Source: Deroplatys truncata
Taxonomy: Eukaryota > Arthropoda > Insecta > Mantodea > Mantidae
Direction: 5' to 3'
DNA length: 64,000 nucleotides
NCBI GenBank assembly: GCA_030765065.1
Contig: CM060990.1
Coordinates: forward strand, 413,983,198-414,047,197
Shown: piece by piece, positions 44,477 to 54,907 of the stretch
Numbering within the stretch: the first letter of the stretch is position 1
Layout of the letters: each line of letters opens with the position of its first letter
Notes under the pieces: generated by a model
Database searches by the model: none
Seen by the model: only the letters and a program-made list of their open reading frames with translations
Told to the model about the DNA's origin: nothing
Position numbers and translations under genes: made by a program

Positions 44477-45362
44477 TTAAATGCGTCGGCTGAGGCCAAT
44501 GTCACAGATAAAACGTAAAAGACATTCTACAGCACGCGCGTCGTCTCCGAAAACGTTGGCTAGGCCAACAGGCAGACAAACACGAATGCGCAACGCAGCT
44601 AAAACTTGACACTCTGCTAAAATGTGACGCACCGTTAAGGGCGCATCACACTGCTCACAGAGTGGTGCGAGGTCACCACTGAGCAGGTATCTATGGCTAA
44701 AAAGACACTGTCTGATTCGTAAACGAGCTAAAAGTACCTCTTCCCGACGAGAAGAACGAGAAGAGGTAACTCAGACTAACGGAAGAGGTTTAACCTCCCG
44801 AAACTTGTTCCCCCTAAGAGCCGCCCACTCTTTGCGCCAGCGCGAAAGGATACTGTACCGTAAAATAACATAAAAATCTGAGGAAGGAACAACACAGGTA
44901 AAACATCTGGGTATTAAAATGGCCGATTAGGCAGGGGCGTCGGAAGACTCGTTGCCTGAGATGCCTACATGACCTGGAATCCACACGAATGTGACGCTGA
45001 TGCCAGAAGAACTAAGCCAGTGGAGCAGGTCATGAATGCGCTGAACGAGCGGGTGGTAACTATACAGCGCGTGAATACTCTGAAGGCACTCAGAGAGTCC
45101 ATACAAACAACACAGCGACGTAAGCCGTGCCGCTTAATGTATAAAACACATTGATAGATACTAAAAAGTTCGGCGGTATAAATCGAACATTGCCCGGGTA
45201 AACGAAAAGTAAAACTCTGTGCACCAAAAGAAAGGCACATCCTACTCCAACATCAGTCTTAGACCTATCGGTATATATAAAATAACAGTCCCCAAACTGC
45301 GGCTGTAGTTCTAAAAAAGCGGATCTAAGGACGGAAGCAGGGGTCTCATTCTTCGGCATCGT
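44477..45362 (-). pseudogene. LINE copy 10 ORF2, RNase H portion, broken
   Basis: The C-terminal stop is at 44477-44479. The RNase H start (MPKNETPASVLRSAFLEL, TDRSKTDVG) is readable at 45090-45359, with the TDGS motif changed to TDRS, and the frame shifts near 45235. The rest is in small frames with stops. It is non-functional. Confidence 0.87.
45352..45362. repeat. Target-site duplication of copy 11, left
   Basis: ttcggcatcgt is repeated at 51427-51437 inside copy 10. Confidence 0.95.
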
Positions 45363-45520
45363 GTGATGATGATGATGATGATATGCGGTTTAAGGGCGCT
45401 AAACTGCTATGGTCATCAGCGCCCGTACAGTGTATAAAAGATAAGGTCAAAATATAAAACAGGTAAAAGAACCGCATATTTAAAAACGGGACCCAAACCC
45501 GCGATGATCAAAAAGCTAAA

Positions 45521-45620
45521 TCTAACAATATAACAATAACAAATAAAACAATAACAATAATAACAATAACAACAATAACAATAAAAACAATAATAACAAT
45601 AACAACAATAATAAGAACAA
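45521..45620. repeat. AAC/AAT microsatellite in copy 11 3' UTR
   Basis: Imperfect aac and aat units at the same relative position as in copies 6, 12 and 13. Confidence 0.85.
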
Positions 45621-45787
45621 GACAAAGATCTGAAAAACAACACACTAAAAGCATAGGCAGTAAAGGATTAAAACGTGTCAGGAACTGTAGAATGCGAGGG
45701 ACATGAGCGCCATATGTCCACTGGGGATAAGAGTTCCCATAAAAAACCGACAGGATAAAAGTACGAAGCTAACAGACGCCCAACGCA

Positions 45788-48700
45788 TTAAATGCGCAGA
45801 TTAAAATCACTGTCATGAATAAAACGTAAAACACATTCCACAGCATGCGTGTCGTCTGCCAAAACGTTGGCTAGGCCAACAGGCAGACCCACACGAGCAC
45901 GCAATGCAGCTAAAACCTGACACTCTGTTAAAATGTGACGCACCGTTAAGGGCACGTCACACTGCCCACAGAGTGGCGAGGGGTCACCACTCAGCAAATA
46001 CTTATGACTAAAAATGCAATGTCCGATACGAAGGCGTGTTAAAATTACCTCTTCCCGACGAGAAGCACGGGAAGAGGTAGCCCAGACTAACGGGAGAGGC
46101 TTAACCTCCCGCAACTTGTTCCCCCGGAGGGCCGTCCACTCATCGCTCCAAAGCGAGAGGATGCGGCGACGTAAAACAATAAACAAATCTGACGAGGGAA
46201 CAACAGAGGTAAAACGTCTGGGTGATAAAATCGCCGACTTGGCAGCGACATCGGCAGACTCATTACCTGAGATGCCCACATGACCTGGAATCCACAAGAA
46301 GGAGACGCTGATGCCAGAGACATCAAGCGAGTGGAGCAGGTCATGAATGCGCTGTACGAGCGGGTGGTAACTGTACAGCGAGCTAATACTTTGAAGAGCA
46401 CTCAGGGAGTCGGAACAAATAAAACAGTGCCGTAAGTCGTGCCGCTGAATATATAAAAGAGACTGATAAATGCTAAAAAGTTCGGCGGTAAAAATCGAAC
46501 ATTGCTCTGGTAAACGAAAGGTAAAACTATTTCCACCACAAAAAAGGCACATGCTACTCCTGCATCAGTCTTAGATCCATCAGTAAAGATAAAAGGCAAG
46601 TCCCCGAATTGCGACTGAAGTTCTAAAAACGCTGATCTAAAGACTGAAGAAGGGGTCTCATTCTTCGGCATTGACGATAACCCAAGGTGACAGAGGGCCT
46701 CAGCGCGCGACCATGGAGGAAAACGCGTTTCCCCCCTTGGAAGGGCCGGCGCTGGCGTAACGTCCAAATGCCGAAGTAGCAGTCGAAATCGAACCCCTGG
46801 AGGGAGCAATGCAGAGGAGCTAACTAAATATTGCCGGTCAAGTGAATCCTCGATAAATGCCGCGAAAGACGGGTGGTCAGGCAAGCTTGAGAGTCGACAG
46901 GCATAGCTGCACAAGAGCATCTCACGCCTGGAGGACAGCGGAGGCTCTGCAGCTTCAGCATAAAGACTGGGCACGGGGCTAGTTGGAAAGGCCCCTGTAG
47001 CGACTCTAAGACCACGATGATGAATGGGATTCAAACGACGTAACACAAATGGACGTGCCGACGAATAAGCAAAACACCCGTAATCAAGTTTGGATCGGAC
47101 CAAAGAGCGATAAAGGCGAAGAAGGACGGTCCGATCAGCTCCCCAGGATGTGCCACTTAAAACACGTAAACGATTAAGAGAACGGTCACACTTTGCTTTT
47201 AAAAAGGAAACGTGCGAAGTCCAACACAACTTCCTATCAAAAATCAACCCCAAAAATTTCGCGTCGTCTGCAAACGGAAGTATCCCTGGCCCAAGATGGA
47301 GAGAGGGCGGAGGGAAATACTTCCGGCGCCAGAAGTTGATGCAGACGGATTTCTCGGCGGAGAAATTAAAGCCGTTGGCGTTACTCCAGGCGTAGAGACG
47401 GTCGATACAGCTCTGGAGACGGCGTTCGAGTAGACAGGTCCGCCGTGAACTGCAATAAATAGCGAAATCGTCAACAAAAAGGGACGATGAAATGCCAGGT
47501 GGAATACAATGAACAATGGGGTTGATAGCAATCGCAAAAAGTGTGACACTGGGTACAGGGCCCTGCGGTACTTCGTTCTCTTGAATAAAACGACGAGATA
47601 AAACCGAGCCCACACGTACACGAAAGACGCGGTCCGTCATAAACTCCCGAAGAAATATGGGAAGACGACCGCGGATATTCCAATCGTGAAGTGTACGTAA
47701 AATGCCGCCCCTCCAACAAGTGTCATAAGCTTTCTCCAGGTCAAAAAATACAGCCACGGTTTGACACTTTCTCAGAAATCCATTCATAATATGCGTCGAC
47801 AAGGACACCAGATGGTCGACGGTAGAGCGATAGCAACGAAACCCGCACTGAGTGTTCGCTAGAAGTTTCTGAGACTCAAGCCACCATGTCAACCGCCCGT
47901 TGATCATGCGCTCCATCACCTTACAAACGCAACTGGTGAGGGAGATAGGGCGGTAGCTGGAAGGTAGTTGGCGATCCTTCCCAGGCTTAAGTATGGGGAC
48001 AATGGTGGCTTCGCGCCAAACGGAAGGAAAAATGCCGTCTTGCCAAATACGGTTATAGACCTGTAAGAGAAATAGTTTACTGTCGGCTGAAAGGTTCTTT
48101 AACATCAGGACATGAATGCCGTCCGGCCCGGAAGCGGAGTGCCGAGAGCAATGAAGAGCGTGCTCCAGCTCCCTCATTGTGAATAGTTCGTTATAGCATT
48201 CATCATTAACAGACCTAAAAGTATATGATGCGGAATCCTGCCGGTCTTTAATAGAGCGAAAGCCGGCGGAATAATGGTCTGAACTGGAAACCGCCTCAAA
48301 GGCAGAACCCAGAGTGTTAGCGATGGCAGCCGGATCCACTATGGTGGCATTAGAAACCTGAAGGCCAGAAACAGTACATTGCGACACTTTACCTGAGAAG
48401 CGACGAAGTTTATCCCAAACAACGGATGAAGGCGTAAAACGATTAAAAGACTCGACAAAACGAGCCCAAGATGCCTTCTTGCTATCCTGAATAATGCGAC
48501 GAGCCCTGGCGCGCGATTGTTTAAAAGTCACCAAATTAGCAAGTGTAGGGTGGCGCCGAAACACCCTAAGTGCAGTCCTACGGGCACGAACGACGTCCCG
48601 ACAATCCTCGTTCCACCACGGAACAGGTGGCCGCCGAGGTTGGGAGGATGAACGGGGTATTGCGCGTTCGGCGGCTGAGAAAATAATAGACGTAAGGTGC

Positions 48701-49476
48701 TGCACTAGTTGATTAATGTCGGAGAAGGGCTGGTCGTCAAAATGCACGAGGCTGGAATACAAGCTCCAGTCGGCTTTTGCGAATATCCAGGTAAGTACTC
48801 TGGAATGCTGTACGTGGTGCGACAGAAGAGAAACGATGCAGGGGAAATGGTCGCTGGAGTAGGTGTCAGCGACGACGTTCCACTGAAGGCGACGTGCAAG
48901 CTGGATTGAGCAAAGGGCAAGGTCCAGGTGAGAGAAAGTACCAGAAGAATCAGAAATAAAAGTAGGTGCACCTGTATTGAGGATGGAAAGATTGAACTGA
49001 TAAAAAATGTCGGAAAGAAGAGTTCCCCTCGCACAAGCCCTTGGCGAACCCCATAGTGGGTGATGGGCATTAAAATCTCCCAACAGAAGAAATGGTGTTG
49101 GGAGAGCGGACAGGAGAGCTCGAATGTCCGCGGGAGCGAGGGGAGACGATGGAGGTGAATATACAGAGCAAACAGAAAACAAAAAGCCGGGTAAGTGAAG
49201 GCGAACGGCAACAGCTTGCAAGTCGGATGTAAGTGTGCCAGGTGTAAAATGAACGCCGTTACGCACTAAGAACATGACACCTCCATGAGCAGGAGTACCC
49301 TCCTCCGGTTCAAGGTCGTAGCGAACCGGAGTATATCCTCGGAGATCAAAAGGATCGTGAGGGCGAAGTTTAGTCTCCTGCAAACATACGACCATAGGCG
49401 AATGGGAACGCAATAAAAGTTGCAATTCCGCCCTATGCGATCGTACACCACGTACATTCTAGGTCAGGATAGCCAT
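45788..49476 (-). pseudogene. LINE copy 11 ORF2, near-intact (nonsense at codon 6, one frameshift)
   Basis: The protein would be the usual endonuclease-RT-RNase H. Codon 6 (Trp of MAILTW) is TAG at 49459-49461. From there 1007 codons downstream of the next Met (49425) are open and include QETKL, GDFNAHH, FDLEKAYD and FVDD. NGVPQGS has changed to NEVPQGP. A homopolymer of six A (46540-46545 on plus) shifts the frame between TDGSKTDAGVACAF and the rest of RNase H, which is open from 46552 to the stop at 45788. The C-terminal knuckle CX2CX7HX4C is intact. Confidence 0.93.
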
Positions 49477-49498
49477 TAAGAATAAGGGGATAAACTTT

Positions 49499-50815
49499 CT
49501 ATTTAGAAGGGCGGCTTAAAATTACCTTTTGTTTAACCTTTGGGCTCGGGCTTTTGGTATGGAGTTGGTCAGACTCCATAGCTTCCTCGGAGGGAGGGCC
49601 CACGCGCTCAGTGCCAGAAACCGATTCAAGCGCCGTGAATCGGTTCTTGGTGGCGATGGGTGAATGGTGCCGCTGAGCGCGGCTTGTCCCAGAACCATCC
49701 TGGGACAGCGACCTCCGAGGAGGAGAAGGTGAACTTTTGTTACCGCGCGCACGTGGAGGGTCTTTCAAAAAATCTTCCCTACGAAGTTTCTGCTTGGGCT
49801 TCTTTTCAACGGCTTGCGACTTCATTGACTTGGGACCAGGTTTATACGGCTTGGTAACTGTAGCCTTAATGGACGGCCGGATGGTAGTGGCGGTTAATCC
49901 AGTCAAGGTCCAGGTCTGAGTTTCGGCATCCACTCGTGGTACTGGCGAGGCAACAACAGAACTAAATGTGCCAGATCGCAGGAGTGAAGGTTGACGCGCA
50001 TGGAAACGCCTCCGGGCTTCAGCGAAGGAGAGTTTTTCCTTTACCCGGATCTCCTGGATCGCCTTCTCGTCCAAATACCGCGGACAGTCGGCAAACGAAG
50101 CAGAATGTGACCCTTTACAATTAACGCAGACGGGGGCTGTTGAACAGGTACCTTCGTGTGAGGGCTGGCTACATGTTGCACAGATGTTAACGGCACTCTT
50201 ACAGGAGACTTGCGTATGCCCAAAACGTTGGCATTTAAAACAACGCAGAGATCTAGGAATATAAGGCCTCACAGAAATCCGTTCGTACCCTGCGGAAATG
50301 CTCGTGGGCAGATCGACGCCATCAAATGTAATAAACAGGGTACGAGTGGGTACCAACGCGCCGTCGCGTTTGGCCTGCACTCGATGCACTGCAGTGACCT
50401 TTTGATCAGATAGATATTCTACGAGATCCTCGTCCGATATACCATCGAGGCTATGGGTGGTAACGACGCCCCGACAGGAGTTCAATGTGCGGTGCTTCTC
50501 AACACGGATGAAGTAACCGTGGAGAAGCGTAGCGCGCAACAAGGTCTTACTTTGCTGATCGGACTTAGTTTGTGCCAATAAGGAACCATTCCGTAGACGA
50601 GTGCATGATTGAACCGCACCAGCAATAGCATCTATTCCCTTCTGAATTATAAAAGGGTTCACCTTCTCAAAGTTTTGTCCTTCTTCTGTTCTCGAAATGA
50701 CCAAGTAACAACCAGATGACGGCGGTGCTACTTCTGTTACAATAACTTTTCGGCGCTTGTTTGTATTAATGGAGGAAGGGTGCTCCATAGCGAGATAAAT
50801 CCTCCACCATTGCAA
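49499..50815 (-). CDS. LINE copy 11 ORF1: zinc-knuckle RNA-binding protein
   Basis: This is an open 438-codon frame, the same length as in copies 6 and 13. The three knuckles are intact at about residues 192-205, 212-224 and 230-244. Its N-terminal segment reads KVIVTEVAPPSSG where copies 6 and 13 have KVYVTEVTPPTTG, so it belongs to a different ORF1 subtype, shared with copies 1 and 8. The ORF2 start follows the stop by 22 nt. The protein may still be functional in trans although the ORF2 of this copy is broken. Confidence 0.95.
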   Translation of the reverse strand: MQWWRIYLAMEHPSSINTNKRRKVIVTEVAPPSSGCYLVISRTEEGQNFEKVNPFIIQKGIDAIAGAVQSCTRLRNGSLLAQTKSDQQSKTLLRATLLHGYFIRVEKHRTLNSCRGVVTTHSLDGISDEDLVEYLSDQKVTAVHRVQAKRDGALVPTRTLFITFDGVDLPTSISAGYERISVRPYIPRSLRCFKCQRFGHTQVSCKSAVNICATCSQPSHEGTCSTAPVCVNCKGSHSASFADCPRYLDEKAIQEIRVKEKLSFAEARRRFHARQPSLLRSGTFSSVVASPVPRVDAETQTWTLTGLTATTIRPSIKATVTKPYKPGPKSMKSQAVEKKPKQKLRREDFLKDPPRARGNKSSPSPPRRSLSQDGSGTSRAQRHHSPIATKNRFTALESVSGTERVGPPSEEAMESDQLHTKSPSPKVKQKVILSRPSK

Positions 50816-51426
50816 CCGTCTCCGACCTCGGGCTCTGACTTCTCGGGCGTTACGCCGGCTTGGGTGAGTGGCCTATCTATACCAGACTCACCCCAGGGTC
50901 ACACCTCCCAGAACATAGACAGAGGGACCCAATCGCCGTCAGAAGTCAGCAGCTCATGCAATGGCCCCCCCGCGGGACTGCAGTTGAACAGCGGATACGA
51001 ACACAAACCCTACATGACGACCCCGGGTGGTGGGGATGACGCCATTACCCACTCACCCAGCTGCGCACGCGGTGCGCGGGTATCCGTCAGGCTGTGTCCA
51101 CGGAGGATTTAAATAAAAAGATAAAAGAAACTAAAACTGTGTGGGCGTTTCGCACGCAAGGTAGGCCGGCGGGGAAGAAAAAGAGAGATATGCGAATGTC
51201 GTGGTGCGAAATGGCCGGAAAGTGATAAGGGAAGAAAGAAACGATGGTGAGGTGCGGTATGGATGGAATGAAAAGAACGCACGAGAGCCTACCTTGTGTC
51301 CACCGGTCACTTGAAGAACCCACCTCGACCGGATGGGGGTGAGGGGATGAATATGGCGATGATTGGCTCGGGAACCCCCGGGTGCGCCAAAAACCCGTAC
51401 TCACAGAAGGTGAGCCCCTGAGGGGA
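50816..51426 (-). promoter_or_regulatory. 5' UTR of copy 11
   Basis: 611 nt, GC-rich, with the same terminal hairpins as copy 6. The antisense frame at 50780-51112 is open for 110 codons. Confidence 0.6.
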
Positions 51427-51437
51427 TTCGGCATCGT
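51427..51437. repeat. Target-site duplication of copy 11, right
   Basis: Exact partner of 45352-45362 (ttcggcatcgt). Confidence 0.95.
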
Positions 51438-53544
51438 CGTTAACCCACGGTGACAGTGGGCCTCAGCGCGCGACCATGGAGGAAAACCCGTTTCCCCCCG
51501 TGGAAGGGCCAGCGCTGGCGTAACGTCCAAATGCCAAAGTAGTAGTCGAAATCGAACCCCTGGATGGAGCAATGCAGACTTGCTAACTATATATTGGCGA
51601 TCAAGCGAATTCTCAAAAAAGATCGCGAAGGACGGGTGGTCAGGCGAGCATGAGAATCCACAGACATAGCTGCACAAAAGCATCTCACGCCGGAAGGACA
51701 GCGGAGGCTCTGCAGCTTCAGCATACAGACCGGGAGGAGGGCTGGTTGGAAAGGCCCCTGTTGCGACCCTTATGCCACGATGGTGAATGTCATTCAATCG
51801 ACGTAACACAGATGGACGTGCCGACGAATAAACAATGCACCTGTAATCAAGCTTGGTTCGGACCAAAGAGCGATAAAGGCGAAGAAGGACGGTCCGATCG
51901 GATCCCCAGGATGTGCCACTTAAAACACGTAAAAGATTAAGAGAACAGTTACATTTTGCTTTTAAAAAGGAAATATGCGAGGTCCAACACAACTTCCTAT
52001 CAAAAATCAACACCAAAAATTTCGCCTCGTCTGGAAACGGAAGTATTCCTGGCCCAAGATGGAGAGAGGGCGGAGGGAATGCCTTCCGGCGCTAGTAATT
52101 GATACAGACGGATTTTTCGGCGGAGAATTTAAAGCAGTTGACGCCACTCCAGGAGTAGAGACGGCCGATACAGCTCTGGAGACGGCGTTCGAGTAGACAG
52201 GTCCGCTGTGAACTGCAATAGATAGCAAAATCTTCAACAAAAAGGAACGATAAATTGCCAGGTGGAAGACAATCAACAATGTGGTTGATAGCAATCGCAA
52301 AAAGTGTGACACTGGGTACAGAGCCCTCCGGTACTCCTTTCTCTTGAATAAAACGGCTAGATAAAACCGAGCCCACGCGTAGACGAAAGAAACGGTCCGT
52401 CATAAACTTCCGAAGAAATTAGGGAAGACGACCGCGGAAATTCCATGCATGGAGTGTACGTAAGATGCCGCCTTTCCAACAAGTGCCATAGCATTCTCCA
52501 GGTCAAAAAACAAAGCCACTGTTTGACACTTTGTCAGAAATCCGATCATAATGTGCGTCGACAGAGACACCAGATGGTCGACGGTAGAGCGATAGCGACG
52601 AAGTCCACACTGAGCGTTCGCCAGAAGATTCTGAGGCTCAAGTCACCATGTCAACCGCCCATTGATCATGCGCTCCATCACCTTACAAACGCAACTGGTG
52701 AGGGAGATAGGGGGGTACCTGGAAGGTGGTTGGCGATTCTTACCAGGCTTAAGTATAGGGACAACGGTGGCTTCACTCAAAACGGAAGGAAAAAGGCCGT
52801 CCTGCCAAATACGATTATAGACCCGTAAGAGAAAGCGCTTACTGTCGGCTGAAAGGTTCTTTAACAGCAGAACATGAATGCCATCCGGCCCAGGAGCGGA
52901 GTGCCTAGAGCAATGAGTAGCGTGCTTCAGCTCCCTCATTGTAAATACAGCATTATAACATTCCGTATTATCAGACCGAAAATTATAGGTTGCGGAATCC
53001 AGGCGGCCTTTGATAGTGCGAAAGCCGGCGTAATAATTGTCTGAACTGAAAACCGCCTAAAGGCACCACCCAGAGTGTAAGCGATGGCAGCCGGATTCAC
53101 TATGGTGGCATTGGAAACCCGAAGGCCAGAAACAGTACAATGCGACACTTTACCTGTGAAGCGACGAAGCTTACCCCAAAAAAACAGATAAAGGCGTAAA
53201 GTGAATAACAGACTCGACAAAACGAGTCCACGACGCCTTCTTGCTATCCTGAATAATGCGACGAGCCCTGGCGCGGAATATTTTAAAAGTCACAAAACTA
53301 TGAAGTGTAGGGTGTCGCCGAAACACCATAAGTGCAGTTCTACGGGCACGAACGGCGTCCCGACAATCCTCGTTCCACCACGGAATAGGCGTTCGCCGAG
53401 GTTAAGGGGATGAACGGGGAATTGCGCCTTCGGCGGCAGAGAAAATTGTTAACGTCCACTGTAGACGACTAGCAAGCTGGAGTGAGCAAACGGCAAGGTC
53501 CAAAAGAGAAAATGTACCGGAAGAATCAGAAAGAAACGTAGGTG
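51427..53544 (-). mobile_element. LINE copy 10, middle segment
   Basis: Copy 10 resumes after copy 11 and covers the RT and part of the endonuclease. Near 53448 about 190 bp relative to intact copies have been deleted between the linker and the endonuclease. It ends at 53544, where the tail of copy 12 begins. Confidence 0.9.
51427..53544 (-). pseudogene. LINE copy 10 ORF2, RT and endonuclease portion, broken
   Basis: RT fragments are readable (51087-52016 for the region after the catalytic core, 52092-52403 with FVEDF in place of FVDDF, 52643-52939 with KPGKN). Repeated frame changes, an altered catalytic motif and an internal deletion of about 190 bp show it is dead. Confidence 0.88.
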
Positions 53545-53688
53545 TGATGATGATATGCGGTTTAAGGGCGCTAAACTGCTAAGGTCATCAGCGCCCTTAC
53601 AATGAATAAAATATTGTCAAAGTATAAATGACAGGTAAAAGAACCGCATAATTAAAAAACGGGACACAAACACGCAATGTCAAGAAAG

Positions 53689-53762
53689 CTAAAAATAACA
53701 ATATAACAATAACAATAATAACAATAACAACAATAATAACAATAACAACAATAATAACAATG
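53689..53762. repeat. AAC/AAT microsatellite in copy 12 3' UTR
   Basis: Imperfect aac and aat units in the same position as in copies 6, 11 and 13. Confidence 0.85.
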
Positions 53763-53926
53763 CAAATATCCGAAAAATCAACACACTAAAAGCATAGGAA
53801 ATAAAAGATTAAAACGTGTCAAGAACTGTAGAATGCGAGGGACATGAGCGCCATATGTCCACTGGGGAGGAAGTCCCTATTAAAACATACAGAATAAAAT
53901 AACAAAGCTAAAAGACGCTCAGCGCA

Positions 53927-54474
53927 TCAAATGCGACGATTAAAACCAATGTCACTTATAAAACGTAAAAGACATTCTACAGCATGCGCGTCGTCTGCCA
54001 AAACGTTGGCTATGCCTACAGGCAGACCCACGCGAACGCGCAGTGGAGCTAAAACTTGACACTCAGTTAAAATGTGACGCACGTTAAGAGCACGTCACAC
54101 TGCTGACACAGTGGAGCGGGATCGCCACTGAGCAGGTAACTATGACTAAAACGGCAATGTCCAATTCGTAAACGGGCTAAAAGTACCTCTTCCCGACGTG
54201 AAGAACGAGAAGAGGTACCCCAGTTTAACGGGAGAGGCTTAACCTCCCGCAACTTGTTCCCCCGGAGGGACGTCCACTCATCGCGCCAGCGCGAGAGGAT
54301 GCGGCGACGTAAAATAACACACGAATCTGACGAGGGAACAACAGAGGTAAAAAATCTGGGTAATAAAATCGCCGATTTCGCAGCGGCGTCGACAGACTCA
54401 TTACCTGAGATGCCCACTTGACCTGGAATCCACGTGAAGGAGACGCTGATGCCAGAGACACCAAGCGAGTGGAG
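53927..54474 (-). pseudogene. LINE copy 12 ORF2, C-terminal portion, broken
   Basis: RNase H end (GNESVDAAAK) and the C-terminal region. One base is missing near 54085 (gcacgttaag where intact copies have gcaccgttaag), which destroys the frame inside the CX2CX7HX4C knuckle. The family stop is at 53927-53929. Confidence 0.88.
54462..54474. repeat. Target-site duplication of copy 13, left
   Basis: caagcgagtggag is repeated at 60543-60555; it is copy 12 ORF2 sequence. Confidence 0.96.
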
Positions 54475-54490
54475 TAAGTAAGTAAGTAAG
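54475..54490. repeat. (TAAG)4 tail of copy 13
   Basis: Four exact taag units directly between the target-site duplication and the 3' end of the element (atatgcgg). On minus this is a (CTTA)n tail. Confidence 0.95.
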
Positions 54491-54501
54491 ATATGCGGTT
54501 T

Positions 54502-54536
54502 AAGGGCGCTAAACTGCTACGGTCATCAGCGCCCTT
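54502..54536 (-). other. 3' terminal stem-loop of copy 13
   Basis: aagggcgct and agcgccctt pair perfectly over 9 bp with a 17-nt loop, as in copy 6. Confidence 0.8.
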
Positions 54537-54639
54537 ACAATGTATAAAAGATAATGTCAAAATATAAAACAGGTAAAAGAACCGCATAGTTAAAAACGGG
54601 ACACAAACCCGCGATGTTCAAATAGCTAACACCAACAAC

Positions 54640-54745
54640 AGAATAATAACAAAATAACAATAACAACAATAATAACAATAACAATAATAACAATAACAAT
54701 AACAAGAACAACAATAATAACAAGAATAACAATAACAACAATACA
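54640..54745. repeat. AAC/AAT microsatellite in copy 13 3' UTR
   Basis: The longest of the four versions of this internal repeat. A leucine-rich antisense open frame here is only its translation. Confidence 0.85.
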
Positions 54746-54907
54746 AAGGTCTGAAAAACCAACACACTAAAAGCAAGGGCTATAAAAGATTAAAACGTGT
54801 CAGGAACTGTAGAACGCGAGGGACATGAGCGTCATATGTCCACTGGGGATAAGAGTTCCCATAAAACAGACAGAATAAAAGTACTAAGCCAACAGACGCC
54901 CAACGCA

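Larger units (their letters stand above)
44141..45362 (-). mobile_element. LINE copy 10, 3' segment (interrupted by copy 11)
   Basis: Tail, stem-loop, 3' UTR and the RNase H part of ORF2. It breaks at the duplication ttcggcatcgt (45352-45362) and resumes at 51427. Confidence 0.92.
45363..51426 (-). mobile_element. LINE copy 11, complete, ORF1 intact
   Basis: This 6064-bp element is inserted in copy 10 with a perfect 11-bp duplication. It has a long (ATC)n-type tail, terminal stem-loop, AAC/AAT microsatellite (45521-45620), ORF2 with two lesions, intact ORF1 and a 611-nt 5' UTR. Its 3' end reads atatgcgg next to the tail, shared with copies 12 and 13, where copies 3, 5 and 6 have agatgcgg. 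Confidence 0.96.
53545..54474 (-). mobile_element. LINE copy 12, 3' segment (interrupted by copy 13)
   Basis: Short tail (tgatgatgat), terminal stem-loop, 3' UTR with the AAC/AAT microsatellite (53689-53762) and the C-terminal part of ORF2. It is broken at the 13-bp duplication caagcgagtggag and resumes at 60543. Confidence 0.94.

Noticed and set aside
54535-54765. Leucine-rich open frame resembling a membrane protein
   Set aside because: It is the antisense reading of the AAC/AAT microsatellite in the copy 13 3' UTR; similar runs occur at the same place in copies 6, 11 and 12.
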